Source: Streptomyces alboflavus (GTDB lineage Bacteria > Actinomycetota > Actinomycetes > Streptomycetales > Streptomycetaceae). Taken from it: a DNA stretch of 64,000 nt. The stretch is taken from contig NZ_JNXT01000029.1 in NCBI RefSeq assembly GCF_000716675.1, positions 1 to 64,000 of the forward strand, in the 5' to 3' direction. Positions 41,409 through 50,185 of this stretch are shown piece by piece; the first letter of the stretch is position 1, and each line of letters begins with the position of its first letter. The notes under the pieces are model-generated. The model had not been told where the DNA came from. It saw only the letters and a list, made by a program, of their open reading frames with translations, and did not search any database. A program made the translations under genes and the position numbers.

Positions 41409-42565
41409 CCAACCACACCGACGGTGCCGCACTGCTGGACGAGGTGGAAGCCTTCCACCGCCGCTTCAACGTCTTCCCCACCGAAGCCGCCTACGTGGCT
41501 GTGGCCCTGTGGGACGCCCACGCGCACCTGCTCGACTGCTTCGACTCCACCCCGCGCCTGGCCTTCCTCAGCCCCGAGCCGGGGTCGGGGAAGTCGCGGG
41601 GGCTGGAGATCGTGGAAACCCTCGTGCCGCACCCGATGGTCGCCGTCAACGCGTCTGCCGCTGCCCTGTTTAGGGCCGTGTCCGGCGCCGACGGACGGCC
41701 CACGATCCTGTTCGACGAGATCGATACGGTCTTCGGGCCCAAGGCCGGGGACAACGAGGACCTGCGCGGCTTTCTCAACGCCGGCCACCGCCGTACCGGG
41801 GTGACCTACCGGTGTATTGGCGACGGCGGCAACCAGACCGTGCAGGCCTTCCCGTCGTACTGCGCGGTCGCGGTGGCCGGGCTCGGCTCGCTGCCGGACA
41901 CGATCCTGACCCGCTCCGTCGTCATTCGGATGCGACGACGGGCCCGCAACGAGAGCGTGGAGCCGTTCCGCGCCCGGATCCACGAGGCGGAAGGGCACAA
42001 GCTTCGTGACCGGCTCGCCGTGTGGGCAGAGCAGGCACGTGGGTTCGTGCTGGGAGCGTGGCCGGAGATGCCCGACGGCGTCAGTGATCGCCCCGCCGAC
42101 GTGTGGGAGCCCCTGCTCGCCATCGCGGACGCGGTGGGCGGCCGGTGGCCTCGCCGGGCGCGCGAGGCGTGCGTGACGCTCGTCAAGGCAGCACAGACCA
42201 CCGACAAGCACAGCCTCGGTATCCGGCTGCTGACCGACCTGCGCGACCACGTCCTGATCGGCGTCGACAAGCTGCCCACCATCGCCATCCTCGACCGGCT
42301 GAACGCCCTCGACGACGCTCCGTGGGCGGACCTCGACGGCAAGCCCTTCGACAACCGGCGCCTTGCCCGGATGCTCGGGGAGTACATGACCGGCGACAAC
42401 GCTCCCATCCGCTCCCGCAACATCCGCACCGCCGGAGGAGTGCTCAAGGGCTTCCACGCGGCCGATCTGGAAGACGCGTGGGCCCGCTACTGCCCGCCCC
42501 CTCCCCAGGACTGCGCTACAGCCGCTACACCGCTACAGCCCAGCTCAGAGCCGGTGAATCTGTAG
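41405..42565 (+). CDS. DUF3631 ATPase of the replication module
   Basis: 386 aa. P-loop LAFLSPEPGSGKSRGLEIVE and a Walker B-type TILFDEIDTVFG lie in an AAA+-like core; the C-terminal 180 residues contain the DUF3631 signature (LLTDLRDHVLIG, DLDGKPFDNRRLARMLGEYM, IRTAGGVLKGFHAADLEDAW). DUF3631 ATPases pair with Prim-Pol proteins in actinomycete elements and probably act as replicative helicases. The 3' end runs into the iteron-like repeats. Confidence 0.88.
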   Translation: MTNHTDGAALLDEVEAFHRRFNVFPTEAAYVAVALWDAHAHLLDCFDSTPRLAFLSPEPGSGKSRGLEIVETLVPHPMVAVNASAAALFRAVSGADGRPTILFDEIDTVFGPKAGDNEDLRGFLNAGHRRTGVTYRCIGDGGNQTVQAFPSYCAVAVAGLGSLPDTILTRSVVIRMRRRARNESVEPFRARIHEAEGHKLRDRLAVWAEQARGFVLGAWPEMPDGVSDRPADVWEPLLAIADAVGGRWPRRAREACVTLVKAAQTTDKHSLGIRLLTDLRDHVLIGVDKLPTIAILDRLNALDDAPWADLDGKPFDNRRLARMLGEYMTGDNAPIRSRNIRTAGGVLKGFHAADLEDAWARYCPPPPQDCATAATPLQPSSEPVNL

Positions 42566-42692
42566 CGGCACCCCAGCGTGTAGCGGCTACACCCGCTACC
42601 CCCCAAGCGCGGGCGTAGCCGCTACACGCCACCCCTCCGCTACAAAAACACCCCCGCTGACCTGCGATGTAGCGGCGTAGCGGCTGTAGCGG
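42513..42692. repeat. Iteron-like GTAGCGG cluster, candidate replication origin
   Basis: I count eleven copies of GTAGCGG or its complement CGCTAC within 180 bases: three reverse copies at 42513-42540 in the end of the DUF3631 gene, two forward and then three reverse copies around 42560-42640, and three forward copies at 42669-42692. Some form the palindrome GTAGCGGCTAC. They lie between the replication genes and xis. Repeats of this density near a Rep module usually mark the origin. Confidence 0.75.
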
Positions 42693-42737
42693 ACTTCCCA
42701 GAAGGGCCCCGAGACGCCTGCCTAGGAGGCACCCCGG

Positions 42738-42974
42738 ATGAGCACCACACGTGTACAGCCGGATCCGCGCGCCACCCTCCGCAGCGGCCTGCCCGACCGG
42801 TACCTCACCCCCGACGACATCGCCGAGATGTTCGAGGTGCCCAAGGAGACCGTCTACCAGTGGCGTAAGAAGCGCACCGGCCCGCCCGGCTTCCGCGTCG
42901 GCAAGCACATCCGCTACGACCCCGCCGACGTCCAGCGCTGGAAGCAGGAGCGGATGGCGGCCGACGCCGCATAA
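42738..42974 (+). CDS. xis: Excisionase-type helix-turn-helix protein (Xis)
   Basis: 78 aa. DRYLTPDDIAEMFEVPKETV, then YQWRKKRTGPPGFRVGKHIR, YDPADVQRWK is the MerR-like winged HTH of AICE excisionases. It directs the integrase toward excision. GGAGG at 42725 precedes the ATG at 42738. A hairpin separates it from int, so the two may be expressed at different levels. Confidence 0.88.
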   Translation: MSTTRVQPDPRATLRSGLPDRYLTPDDIAEMFEVPKETVYQWRKKRTGPPGFRVGKHIRYDPADVQRWKQERMAADAA

Positions 42975-42989
42975 CCGAACACACCCCAG

Positions 42990-43030
42990 AACGGCAGGGA
43001 AAGACGCCTCGCGCGTCTCTCCCTGCCGTT
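42990..43030 (+). terminator. Hairpin between xis and int
   Basis: AACGGCAGGGA pairs with TCCCTGCCGTT across an inner GACGC/GCGTC stem, 15 bases after the xis stop and 23 before the int start. It may terminate or attenuate readthrough, or hold the int ribosome site. Confidence 0.75.
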
Positions 43031-43053
43031 CTTCGTGAAGGGAACACCCCCTC

Positions 43054-44322
43054 GTGGCAGGCCACATCCAAGACCGCTGGTACAAGACCGAAACCGACAC
43101 CAACGGCAAGACGAGCCGTGCCAAGACCGACCGATTCGGGACCGGGATGCGCTATCGCGCACGTTATGTGGCGCCGGACGGGACCGAACGCAGCCGTTCA
43201 TTTCCTGACAAGCAGAAGCGTCTTGCCGAAGCGTGGTTGAACCAGATCGCGGCCGATATGAACCGAGGTCAGTACGTCGACCCATCGGCAGGGAAGGTGA
43301 CGTTTCAGCAGTTCGCCACACAGTGGCTTGCGTCGCAGACGACGGACCCGGCAACCATCACGGCCATGGAGTTGCGATTCCGGCTGCACGCCTTTCCGTA
43401 TATCGGCTCGCGCTCTCTCAGCGCATTCCAGCCGGGGCACATCCGCACCCTTGCACGTGCGCTGAAGGATTCCGGGATCGCGTCGTCGTACCAACGCGTC
43501 ATCTTCGCCAACGTCTCCGCCGTGTTCGCGGCAGCGGTCGACGACGGCATCATCGGGAGGAACCCGTGTCGTGCTGGCTCAGTGAAGGCGCCAAAGCTGG
43601 ATCCCAGGAAGCTCAAGCCGTGGACCCACGAGCGCGTGAGCGCAGTCAGGGCAGGGCTTCCAGAGCAGTACGCAACCACGGTGGATGCCGGTAGCGGAAG
43701 TGGGTTGAGGCAGGGGGAGATCTTCGGGCTTGCGCTCGATGAGGTCGACTTCCTAGGGGGCGTGATCCACGTCGTACGACAGGTCAAGATGATCGGGCCG
43801 CACCTGGTGTTCGCTCCGCCCAAGGGCGGCAAGCTGCGTGATGTACCGATGGCTGACTTCGTAGGGCACCGGATTGCCGACCACATCACCCGGCATCCGC
43901 CCATCGAAGTCACACTGCCGTGGCTGACGCCCGATGGGCCGCCCGTCACGGCAACGCTGATCTTCTACTCGCGTGAGCGAAAGGCGCTGAATCGGAACTA
44001 CTTCAACATGTACCTGTGGAAGCCCGCATTGGTCTCCGCCGGTGTCATCCCTGAGCGCGAGCCGGGGGAGAGGTACGAGAAGTCCCGCGAGCACGGCATG
44101 CACGCACTGCGACACTTCTACGCGTCGGTGCTCTTGGACGCGGGAGAGAACATCAAGGCTCTCGCCGAATACCTCGGCCACTCGGACCCGGGGTTCACGC
44201 TCCGTACGTATACGCACCTCATGCCGAACAGCCAGGACCGGGCACGGAGGGCCATCGACGCAGCGTTCGGTTGGGACGAGGCGGATGAGGGCGACGACGG
44301 GGCGGTACCCGCCGCAGCCTGA
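43054..44322 (+). CDS. int: Tyrosine recombinase integrase of the AICE
   Basis: 422 aa. The N-terminal arm-binding region (KTDRFGTGMRYRARYVAPDG) and SAM-like core-binding domain (LRFRLHAFPYIGSRSLSAFQ) precede the catalytic domain. First Arg is in GSGSGLRQGEIFGL (about residue 216), the HxxR box in HALRHFYASVLLD (about 350-354), then LAEYLGHSDPGFTLRTYTHL with the nucleophile Tyr at about 386. All catalytic residues are present, so it should be active. GTG 43054 has GAAGG upstream. It ends 110 bases from the att core, as expected for an AICE. Confidence 0.93.
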   Translation: MAGHIQDRWYKTETDTNGKTSRAKTDRFGTGMRYRARYVAPDGTERSRSFPDKQKRLAEAWLNQIAADMNRGQYVDPSAGKVTFQQFATQWLASQTTDPATITAMELRFRLHAFPYIGSRSLSAFQPGHIRTLARALKDSGIASSYQRVIFANVSAVFAAAVDDGIIGRNPCRAGSVKAPKLDPRKLKPWTHERVSAVRAGLPEQYATTVDAGSGSGLRQGEIFGLALDEVDFLGGVIHVVRQVKMIGPHLVFAPPKGGKLRDVPMADFVGHRIADHITRHPPIEVTLPWLTPDGPPVTATLIFYSRERKALNRNYFNMYLWKPALVSAGVIPEREPGERYEKSREHGMHALRHFYASVLLDAGENIKALAEYLGHSDPGFTLRTYTHLMPNSQDRARRAIDAAFGWDEADEGDDGAVPAAA

Positions 44323-44338
44323 GCGGCGGCCAGACAAA

Positions 44339-44387
44339 GGGCCGTCGGCCGCGCCTTCCGAACCCGGAAGAACACGGCCGACGGCCC
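44339..44387. terminator. Hairpin at the right end of the element
   Basis: GGGCCGTCGGCCG pairs with CGGCCGACGGCCC around an inner CTTCCG/CGGAAG stem. It is 17 bases after the int stop and about 47 beyond the glnA stop on the other strand, so it can terminate both. Confidence 0.8.
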
Positions 44388-44425
44388 AGAGACGGCCCAG
44401 GAGAGCAGAAACCCGCTCTGACCTG
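44379..44425 (+). other. Right integrase arm-type site
   Basis: CGACGGCCCAGAGACGGCCC then AGG and, about 15 bases later, CTGACCTGCG. It repeats the left-end copy at 28815-28857 in the same orientation. It lies between int and the att core. Confidence 0.6.
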
Positions 44426-44432
44426 CGGCGTT

Positions 44433-44446
44433 CTTAAATGTCGAAG
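44433..44446. other. attR core, inside the end of glnA
   Basis: CTTAAATGTCGAAG, one base different from attL. On the minus strand it encodes the last three glnA codons (FDI) and TAA, so insertion leaves the protein unchanged. Confidence 0.7.
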
Positions 44447-45843
44447 TACAGCTCGAACTCGTGCGGGTGCGGCCGCAGCTGGATCGGGGCGATCTCGTTC
44501 GTGCGCTTGTAGTCGATCCACGTCTCGATGAGGTCGGACGTGAAGACGCCGCCCGCCTGGAGGTACTCGTTGTCCGCCTCCAGGGCGTCGAGGACCGCGG
44601 GGAGGGAGGTCGGGACCTGGGGGACGCCCGCGTGCTCCTCGGGGGCGAGCTCGTAGAGGTCCTTGTCGATCGGCTCGGCGGGCTCGATCTTGTTCTTGAC
44701 GCCGTCGAGGCCCGCCAGGAGCAGCGCCGAGAAGGCGAGGTAGGGGTTCGAGGACGGGTCCGGCGCGCGGAACTCGACGCGCTTGGCCTTCGGGTTGGAG
44801 CCCGTGATCGGGATGCGCATCGCGGCGGAGCGGTTGCGCTGCGAGTAGACCAGGTTGACCGGGGCCTCGAAGCCGGGGACCAGGCGGTGGTAGGAGTTCA
44901 CCGTCGGGTTGGTGAAGGCGAGGAGCGAGGGGGCGTGCTTGAGGATGCCGCCGATGTAGTAGCGGGCGGTGTCCGAGAGGCCCGCGTAGCCCTGCTCGTC
45001 GTAGAAGAGGGGCTCGCCGCCGGTCCACAGGGACTGGTGGACGTGCATGCCCGAGCCGTTGTCGCCGAAGATCGGCTTCGGCATGAAGGTCGCGGTCTTG
45101 TTGTTGCGCCAGGCGACGTTCTTCACGATGTACTTGAAGAGCATCAGGTCGTCGGCGGCGGCGAGGAGGGTGTTGAACTTGTAGTTGATCTCCGCCTGGC
45201 CCGCGGTGCCCACCTCGTGGTGCTGGCGCTCCACCTTCAGGCCCGAGTTGGCCAGCTCCAGGGAGATCTCGGCGCGCAGGTCGGCGAAGTGGTCGACCGG
45301 CGGGGCCGGGAAGTAGCCGCCCTTGTAGCGGACCTTGTAGCCGCGGTTGTCCTCAAGCGCGCCGGTGTTCCAGGCGCCCGCCTCGGAGTCGATCTCGTAC
45401 ACGGAGCGGTTCGCCGTGGTCTCGAAGCGGACCGAGTCGAAGACGTAGAACTCGGCCTCGGGGCCGAAGTACGCGGTGTCGGCGATGCCGGTGGAGGCCA
45501 GGTACGCCTCGGCCTTCTTCGCCACGTTGCGCGGGTCGCGGCTGTACTGCTCGCCGGTCACCGGGTCGTGGATGAAGAAGTTGACGTTGAGGGTCTTGTC
45601 ACGGCGGAAGGGGTCCACGCGGGCCGTCGACAGGTCGGCCACGAGCGCCATGTCGGACTCGTGGATGGCCTGGAAGCCGCGGATGGAGGAGCCGTCGAAC
45701 ATCAGCTGCTCGTCCGGGTCGAACGCCTCGGCCGGGACCGTGAAGTGCTGCATGACGCCCGGCAGGTCGCAGAACCGGACGTCTACGAACTTCACGTCCT
45801 CGTCCGCGAGGAACTTCTTGGCTTCGTCGGCGTTCTGGAACAT
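44434..45843 (-). CDS. glnA: Glutamine synthetase I
   Basis: 469 aa, the normal length for bacterial dodecameric GSI. It makes glutamine from glutamate, ammonium and ATP. Landmarks are [50 protein letters not shown], the PNPKAK-like [20 protein letters not shown] and the adenylylation Tyr in [16 protein letters not shown] 45843 follows AGGAG. The stop codon lies in the attR core. A GlnR operator is 100-137 bases upstream. Transcription now ends in the AICE hairpin at 44339. Confidence 0.97.
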   Translation of the reverse strand: MFQNADEAKKFLADEDVKFVDVRFCDLPGVMQHFTVPAEAFDPDEQLMFDGSSIRGFQAIHESDMALVADLSTARVDPFRRDKTLNVNFFIHDPVTGEQYSRDPRNVAKKAEAYLASTGIADTAYFGPEAEFYVFDSVRFETTANRSVYEIDSEAGAWNTGALEDNRGYKVRYKGGYFPAPPVDHFADLRAEISLELANSGLKVERQHHEVGTAGQAEINYKFNTLLAAADDLMLFKYIVKNVAWRNNKTATFMPKPIFGDNGSGMHVHQSLWTGGEPLFYDEQGYAGLSDTARYYIGGILKHAPSLLAFTNPTVNSYHRLVPGFEAPVNLVYSQRNRSAAMRIPITGSNPKAKRVEFRAPDPSSNPYLAFSALLLAGLDGVKNKIEPAEPIDKDLYELAPEEHAGVPQVPTSLPAVLDALEADNEYLQAGGVFTSDLIETWIDYKRTNEIAPIQLRPHPHEFELYFDI

Positions 45844-45942
45844 CCAGCTCCTCCTGTTCCCGCCCGGGAAGGAGCGGGGTTGCAGCTCGTTGGTGCGGCC
45901 AGTGCGGTGGCACACGCTGGGACCCGACCATAGGGACGGGGG

Positions 45943-45980
45943 ATTTCTCAAGCGTGACCCATTTGTTTCGCCGAAGTTAA
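45943..45980 (-). promoter_or_regulatory. GlnR operator of glnA
   Basis: On the minus strand: TTAAC-n6-GAAAC-n6-GTCAC-n6-GAAAT, pentamers at exact 11-base steps. It fits the GlnR consensus better than the glnII site does, and parallels the known regulation of glnA in S. coelicolor. Binding is inferred. Confidence 0.88.
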
Positions 45981-46043
45981 CCGGCCCGGGTGCGAACGCG
46001 ACCCGCACCCCGCGCACGAAGCGGTGCGCAGTACCGTGGACGG

Positions 46044-46511
46044 GTGGACAACAGGCAAGTAATCGGATCGTGGCTCTCCGGCCCCCGCGCGGCGGCCGAG
46101 GACGCGGGCGTCGACTTCGGATACCGCGGGGAGCAGCTCGGCCTGCCCGAGGAGGGCCCCGGCTCGATCGCCCGGCCCGGCCGCCGCATCGGCGCCATCG
46201 CCATCGACTGGGCCCTGTGCATGGTCATCGCGTACGGCCTGCTCGCGCGCGGCAATCCGCAGGCGATGGGCAACTGGGCGCTCGCGCTCCTCTTCGTGAT
46301 GAGCCTGCTGACCGTCGGCACGATCGGCAGCACACCCGGCAAGCGCCTGCTCGGCCTGCGCGTCATCAGCGAGGACGGCGGCCGCCTCGGCCCGGTCCGC
46401 GTCCTGATCCGCAGCGCGCTGCTGTGCATCGGCATCCCGGCCCTCATCTGGGACCGCGACGGCCGCGGCCTGCACGACCGCCTGGCCCGCGCGGTGCAGG
46501 TCAGGATCTAG
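46044..46511 (+). CDS. RDD-family membrane protein
   Basis: 155 aa from GTG 46044. The RDD signature is [20 protein letters not shown] (Arg, then Asp), with three membrane segments and the cytoplasmic [16 protein letters not shown] block, ending [15 protein letters not shown] with the second Asp-rich motif. The transported or bound molecule is unknown. It is divergent from glnA across the GlnR-operator region and is followed by a very strong terminator. Confidence 0.88.
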   Translation: MDNRQVIGSWLSGPRAAAEDAGVDFGYRGEQLGLPEEGPGSIARPGRRIGAIAIDWALCMVIAYGLLARGNPQAMGNWALALLFVMSLLTVGTIGSTPGKRLLGLRVISEDGGRLGPVRVLIRSALLCIGIPALIWDRDGRGLHDRLARAVQVRI

Positions 46512-46540
46512 CCCCGGACCCGGGTTTCGCATACGTCCTG

Positions 46541-46596
46541 GTTACGCCGATGGGGCGCCCAGAACCACTCGGTTCTGGGCGCCCCATCGGCGTAAC
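46541..46596. terminator. Perfect 26-bp hairpin, bidirectional terminator
   Basis: The arm begins GTTACGCCGATGGGGCGCCC and continues to 46566; a four-base loop ACTC; 46571-46596 is the exact complement. It lies between convergent RDD and DUF4191 genes. Confidence 0.9.
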
Positions 46597-46652
46597 ACCT
46601 GTTCAAGGCGCCGTCCGCAAGGAACAGCCGTCCACAAGGAACAGCGGCAGCG

Positions 46653-47360
46653 TCACCGCATCTTCGGGCCACCGCGCGGGATCCGCGCGCCCTTCGGCAT
46701 GGGCCCCTTCGGCAACGGCATGTTGCTCATCAGGTCACCCATCGCCTTCAGGCGGTCGTTGGTCGCCGTGACCTGCGGGCCCTGGAGGACGCGGGGGAGC
46801 TTCAGGAGCGTGGTGCGGAGCTTCTTGAGCTCGACCTGGCCCTCGCCGTTGCCGACGATCACGTCGTGCACCGGGACGTCCGAGACGATGCGGGCCATCT
46901 TCTTCTTCTCCGCGGCGAGCAGCGCCTTCAGCCGGTTCGGGTTGCCCTCGGCGACCAGGACGATGCCGGCCTTGCCGACGGTGCGGTGCACCACGTCCTG
47001 GCTGCGGTTCATCGCGATCGCGGGGGTCGTCGTCCAGCCGCGGCCGATCTTGTCGAGCACCGCGGCCGCCGCTCCGGGCTGGCCCTCCATCTGCCCGAAG
47101 GCGGCGCGCTCGGCCCGGCGTCCGAAGACGATCGCCATCGCCAAGAAGGCGAGGATGAAGCCGAGAATGCCCAGGTAGATGGGGTGGTCGATCCAGAGGC
47201 CGATCGCGAGGAAGACACCGAAGGTGACGATTCCCACAGCCGCGATGATGAGACCGATCTTGGAGTCGGCCCGCCGGGTCATCTTGTAGGTCAGGGCGAT
47301 CTGCTTGAGTCGCCCGGGTTCCGCGGCCGAAGCCGCCGCGGTGGTTTCCTTCCTCGCCAT
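46653..47360 (-). CDS. DUF4191 membrane protein
   Basis: 235 aa. Two adjacent membrane helices at about residues 38-58 and 61-80 (IGLIIAAVGIVTFGVFLAIG, IYLGILGFILAFLAMAIVFG) and a cytoplasmic domain with GWTTTPAIAMNRSQDVVHRT, VGKAGIVLVAEGNPNRLKAL and a Pro/Gly/Lys-rich tail. These match the conserved actinobacterial DUF4191 family that sits beside lipA and glnA; function unknown. ATG 47360. Confidence 0.85.
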   Translation of the reverse strand: MARKETTAAASAAEPGRLKQIALTYKMTRRADSKIGLIIAAVGIVTFGVFLAIGLWIDHPIYLGILGFILAFLAMAIVFGRRAERAAFGQMEGQPGAAAAVLDKIGRGWTTTPAIAMNRSQDVVHRTVGKAGIVLVAEGNPNRLKALLAAEKKKMARIVSDVPVHDVIVGNGEGQVELKKLRTTLLKLPRVLQGPQVTATNDRLKAMGDLMSNMPLPKGPMPKGARIPRGGPKMR

Positions 47361-47390
47361 GCCTCGAAGTCTACGTGGCCCTGGAGGCGA

Positions 47391-47594
47391 CTACGACGTG
47401 CGGGTTGTTCCTGCCTCTTCCAGCACGCGCTGCGCCTCGACCCGGTCCTTCGCGCGGCGCCGGTCCTCGAGGACGGACGTCCAGGCGTTGCGGCGCGCGG
47501 TGCGCTGGCCGCCGCTCATGAGCAGCGACTCGACGGCGCGCAGCGCGTCGGTGACGGACGGGATGGCGGTGGCGCGAACGGGCGCGGCCTGCAT
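47391..47594 (-). CDS. Small conserved actinobacterial-type protein (67 aa)
   Basis: MQAAPVRATAIPSVTDALRA then VESLLMSGGQRTARRNAWTS and a charged helix EDRRRAKDRVEAQRVLEEAG. No Cys and no membrane segment; predicted helical and basic. The frame lies on the same strand as DUF4191 with 30 bases between, suggesting one transcript. A similar small ORF occupies this place next to lipA in other Streptomyces as I recall. No function assigned. Confidence 0.7.
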   Translation of the reverse strand: MQAAPVRATAIPSVTDALRAVESLLMSGGQRTARRNAWTSVLEDRRRAKDRVEAQRVLEEAGTTRTS

Positions 47595-47823
47595 GGTGAT
47601 GCCCTCCGGGGGAGCGACAGTTGACGGGGGAGCGCTGCGAGGGGGGAGCCTGACTCTGGGGGGAAGCCCTCCGGGATCCGGGGAGGGCCCTGCGTACGGA
47701 AACGATCTGTGTGCTCTGGGTAAGGCTGTACGTGCGGTAATTCCAGGGTCACTGATTGGTGTTACCAGGGCGTGACCGACCGGTCAAACACCGATGAAAC
47801 CTTGACGCGGGGCCCCAAAACGC
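47595..47823. other. Upstream region of the 67-aa gene, no gene seen
   Basis: Promoter region for the minus-strand gene at 47594. GGGTAAGGCTGTACGTGCGG and nearby sequence may hold promoter elements, but I could not fix a -10/-35 pair. Frames here overlap poorly and lack codon bias. Confidence 0.4.
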
Positions 47824-47876
47824 TGACGCGGCCCATGCGATCCCGTTCACCTGCGGGGATCGTAGGGGCCGCGTCA
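47824..47876 (-). terminator. lipA terminator
   Basis: TGACGCGGCC pairs with GGCCGCGTCA and an inner GCGATCCC with GGGGATCG, around an 10-base loop. It lies 75 bases downstream of the lipA stop on the minus strand. Confidence 0.82.
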
Positions 47877-47950
47877 TTACGGTCACTACTGGTTGGTAGT
47901 CACTTGTGCGCCGATTCACACAGTGCGTGCGCGCCCGGCATGTGCCCGCG

Positions 47951-48916
47951 TCACACCGCCTGCGAGGCCACGTACGCGCCGCGCCGCTCGATCGCCATCT
48001 GGTACAGCCGCCCCGCGCGGTACGAGGAGCGCACCAGCGGTCCTGACATGACGCCGGAGAAGCCGATCTGCTCGGCCTCGTCCTTGAGCTCCACGAACTC
48101 GTGCGGCTTGACCCAGCGCTCCACGGGGTGGTGGCGCACCGAAGGGCGCAGGTACTGCGTGATCGTGATCAGCTCGCAGCCCGCGTCGTGCAGCTGGCGC
48201 AGCGCCTCGCTTACCTCCGCGCGCTCCTCGCCCATGCCGAGGATCAGGTTCGACTTGGTCACAAGCCCGGCCTCGCGGGCCTCGGTGATGACCTTCAGGG
48301 AGCGCTCGAAGCGGAAGCCCGGGCGGATCCGCTTGAAGATGCGCGGCACCGTCTCCACGTTGTGCGCGAGCACCTCGGGGCGGGACGAGAAGACCTCGGC
48401 CAGCTGGTCCGGCTCCGCGTTGAAGTCGGGGATCAGCAGCTCGACCTTGGTGTGGCCGCCCTCGCGCTCGGCGGTCATGGCGTGGATCTGGCGCACGGTC
48501 TCCGCGTACAGCCAGGCGCCGCCGTCCTCCAGGTCGTCGCGGGCGACGCCGGTGATGGTGGCGTAGTTCAGGTCCATCGTGACGACGGACTCGCCGACGC
48601 GGCGGGGCTCGTCGCGGTCGAGGGCCTGCGGCTTGCCGGTGTCGATCTGGCAGAAGTCACAGCGCCGCGTGCACTGGTCGCCGCCGATGAGGAACGTGGC
48701 CTCGCGGTCTTCCCAGCACTCGTAGATGTTCGGACAGCCCGCTTCCTGGCACACCGTGTGCAGGCCCTCGCTCTTCACGAGCGCCTGCATCTTCGTGTAC
48801 TCGGGGCCCATTTTCGCCCGGGTCTTGATCCACTCGGGCTTGCGCTCGATGGGGGTCTGGGCGTTCCGGACCTCCAGGCGCAGCATCTTGCGTCCGTCGG
48901 GTGCGACTGCGGACAC
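47951..48916 (-). CDS. lipA: Lipoyl synthase
   Basis: 321 aa radical-SAM enzyme that inserts two sulfurs into octanoylated lipoyl domains. The auxiliary cluster Cys triad is in [20 protein letters not shown], the radical-SAM CX3CX2C in [15 protein letters not shown], and the final Ser ligand in [12 protein letters not shown] 48916 ([18 protein letters not shown]) follows GGGAG five bases upstream; a 38-codon upstream extension is rejected. It lies downstream of lipB on the same strand with a 162-base gap. Product needed by the pyruvate dehydrogenase whose E1 is at the right edge. Confidence 0.96.
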   Translation of the reverse strand: MSAVAPDGRKMLRLEVRNAQTPIERKPEWIKTRAKMGPEYTKMQALVKSEGLHTVCQEAGCPNIYECWEDREATFLIGGDQCTRRCDFCQIDTGKPQALDRDEPRRVGESVVTMDLNYATITGVARDDLEDGGAWLYAETVRQIHAMTAEREGGHTKVELLIPDFNAEPDQLAEVFSSRPEVLAHNVETVPRIFKRIRPGFRFERSLKVITEAREAGLVTKSNLILGMGEERAEVSEALRQLHDAGCELITITQYLRPSVRHHPVERWVKPHEFVELKDEAEQIGFSGVMSGPLVRSSYRAGRLYQMAIERRGAYVASQAV

Positions 48917-49078
48917 ATCGGCTCCCTGATAGCTGGCGTAACTTCGATTCGTCGGCGCACCCCAGGGTACGCCCGCGATGTCTTTGGACTTCACTCTGGC
49001 CAACCTCCGGCCCGAGGGGTGCATTCCCACTCGGGTGCTCGGGGGCGGGCCGGGGCCGGTCGGGCCGGGGCCCGGCGG

Positions 49079-49930
49079 CTAGGCGAGCGCGGTCTCGGGG
49101 GCCCCGGCCGCCTCCGGCACGGGCCCGGGCGCCTCGGCGGCGGGCTTCTCCACCACCCGCGGCTTCAGGTCCGCGTTCTCCAGTACGTCCCGCAGGTGCC
49201 GCTCGGCCACCGGCAGCACGTCGGCGATCGTGATGTCGCGGCCCACCTCGTGCGCGATGGACGTCACACCCGCGTCGCGGATGCCGCACGGCACGATCCG
49301 GTCGAACCAGGTGTTGTCCGGGTTCACGTTCAGGGCGAAGCCGTGCATGGTCACGCCCTTGGCGACACGGATGCCGATCGCGGCGACCTTGCGGTCCTCG
49401 CGGCGCTGGCCGGCGTTGGAGGGCGCGTACTCCGGGCCGTTGAGACGGGGGTCGAACTCGTCGTCCGTGAGGCGCGGGTCGAAGTCGAGGCTGAGCCCGC
49501 CGAGGGCCGGGCGCGACTCCACCGGATCGCCGAGGACCCATACGCCGCTGCGTCCCTCGACGCGCGTGGTTTCGAGACCGAACTCGGCACACGTTCGGAT
49601 AAGTGCGTCTTCCAGGCGGCGTACGTGTGCTACGACGTCCACCGGACGCGGCAGCTTCTGGATCGGGTAGCCCACGAGCTGGCCGGGACCGTGCCAGGTG
49701 ATCTTGCCGCCGCGGTCCACGTCCACGACCGGGGTGCCGTCCAGCGGGCGCTCGTTCTCGGCGGTTCTGCGGCCCGCTGTGTACACCGGCGGGTGCTCAA
49801 GGAGCAGGCAGGTGTCCGGGACCTCGTCCGCGAAGCGGGCGGCGTGCACCCGTCGCTGCTCGTCCCAGGCCTCCTGGTACTCGACGGACTCCGGACCGAA
49901 ACCCAGCCGGATGAATCGAATCTCGCCCAC
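49079..49930 (-). CDS. lipB: Octanoyl-ACP:protein N-octanoyltransferase
   Basis: 283 aa from GTG 49930. It transfers octanoate from ACP to lipoyl domains for LipA. Signature blocks are [48 protein letters not shown] (catalytic Lys) and [14 protein letters not shown] (catalytic Cys). Between the second and third block is an insertion of about 35 residues ([17 protein letters not shown] onward) not found in proteobacterial LipB, and a Pro/Ala-rich C-terminal tail. GGGAGG lies 11 bases upstream of the start. Confidence 0.95.
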   Translation of the reverse strand: MGEIRFIRLGFGPESVEYQEAWDEQRRVHAARFADEVPDTCLLLEHPPVYTAGRRTAENERPLDGTPVVDVDRGGKITWHGPGQLVGYPIQKLPRPVDVVAHVRRLEDALIRTCAEFGLETTRVEGRSGVWVLGDPVESRPALGGLSLDFDPRLTDDEFDPRLNGPEYAPSNAGQRREDRKVAAIGIRVAKGVTMHGFALNVNPDNTWFDRIVPCGIRDAGVTSIAHEVGRDITIADVLPVAERHLRDVLENADLKPRVVEKPAAEAPGPVPEAAGAPETALA

Positions 49931-50185
49931 GGCACGTGCCTCCCTAAGAACCATCCGCGTGCACCGGACCCGCGCCCGCACGGAAACCTTCACCGTGCAC
50001 GGATCGCGCTCCTGCCACTGTACGTCCGGCGGAATCCCGTCAGCCCTCCGGCCAATCCTCACACGATCGGATGAATGGGGCTTGAAGGTCGCGATGAGAC
50101 CCGTAAGGGCCGCTACATTCGCGCCGTTCATGAGGCCATAAGGGCTGCTCAAGGCAGGCCCGGAAGGCAGGAGACCGCACAGCTG

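Larger units (their letters stand above)
28695..44446. mobile_element. Actinomycete integrative and conjugative element (AICE) in the 3' end of glnA
   Basis: A 15.75-kb insertion bounded by 14-bp near-identical att repeats. It holds complete AICE modules: tyrosine integrase and Xis at the right end, a Prim-Pol plus DUF3631 replication pair with iteron-like repeats, a one-protein FtsK-type translocase with small spread-like membrane proteins, and a GntR repressor beside the transfer operon. Direct copies of a probable integrase arm site lie inside both ends (28815 and 44379). Cargo at the left (29.0-31.2 kb) has visibly lower GC. AICEs usually target tRNA genes; the target here is a protein-coding gene whose last codons are restored by the element. 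Boundaries are read from the repeats, not tested. Confidence 0.85.
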
